DNA of 64,000 nt, from positions 20,238-84,237 of the forward strand of contig JALMQS010000818.1 of assembly GCA_024734495.1 (NCBI GenBank), read 5' to 3'. The stretch's first letter is position 1. Every line of letters begins with the position of its first letter. The translations under genes and the position numbers were made by a program. The stretch comes from Forficula auricularia (lineage: Eukaryota > Arthropoda > Insecta > Dermaptera > Forficulidae). Under the pieces are notes generated by a model that saw only the letters and a program-made list of their open reading frames with translations, was not told the origin of the DNA and searched no databases. Positions 63,918-64,000 of the stretch are shown piece after piece.

Positions 63918-64000
63918 GGGCGAGTTTTTTATCTTGATAGAGTCTTATAATTAAAAAAAGTGCATTAAATGAAAAAGTTTAAAATAAAAAAAGTTTATTT
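63918..64000. mobile_element. Left end of a long-TIR DNA element, cut by the window
   Basis: Starts CCGGGCGAGTTTTTTATC and matches the start of 25719-26934. Confidence 0.65.

Overview
This is an AT-rich eukaryotic window, most probably from an insect. The evidence is Kruppel-type C2H2 zinc-finger genes, a secreted basic peptide precursor that resembles an insect antimicrobial precursor, and a typical insect mix of mobile DNA: BEL/Pao, Penelope-like, Jockey-type, Copia, Helitron, Tc1/mariner and piggyBac. A parasitoid hymenopteran is a guess only. There is nothing bacterial: no operons and no canonical tRNA or rRNA genes.

The backbone is one gene pair duplicated in tandem. Each unit has a small secreted-peptide gene on + followed by a convergent C2H2 zinc-finger gene on -. 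Unit 1 is 4023-4688 (peptide gene, intact) with 8323-9687 (finger gene A, decaying). Unit 2 is 21512-23982 (peptide pseudogene, split by a 2-kb insertion) with 27771-28871 (finger gene B, 11 fingers). Unit 3 is 46532-46795 (peptide pseudogene) with 48241-50067 (finger gene C, 19 good fingers plus one broken). Unit 4 begins at 61838-61933 (peptide fragment) and runs off the right edge, so a fourth finger gene is expected just outside. Finger gene 5' ends (exon, intron, conserved GTAAGT donor) also occur without a finger body near 17.5-18.2, 30.3/40.1, 43.2-44.0 and 60.9-61.1 kb.

The rest is nested transposons. An intact BEL/Pao retrotransposon (31455-39402, near-identical LTRs, tRNA-Trp primer site, 1724-codon gag-pol) sits in a dispersed repeat that itself sits in the intron of a body-less finger gene. 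At 52.6-58.8 kb there are four levels: a 1.3-kb non-coding repeat holds a Penelope-like element, which holds a Jockey-type element, which holds a DD41D mariner. The Penelope-like element ends in 435-bp inverted repeats that carry hammerhead ribozyme motifs, and related CTGANGA/GAAAC motifs recur in several other repeats. A G-rich minisatellite with higher-order structure fills 15.5-17.5 kb. Many foldback elements are visible as long palindromes.

The peptide gene, finger genes B and C, and the BEL/Pao polyprotein are the only plausible functional coding regions. Finger gene A may still be expressed but carries several lesions. All family assignments come from reading motifs, not from database searches.
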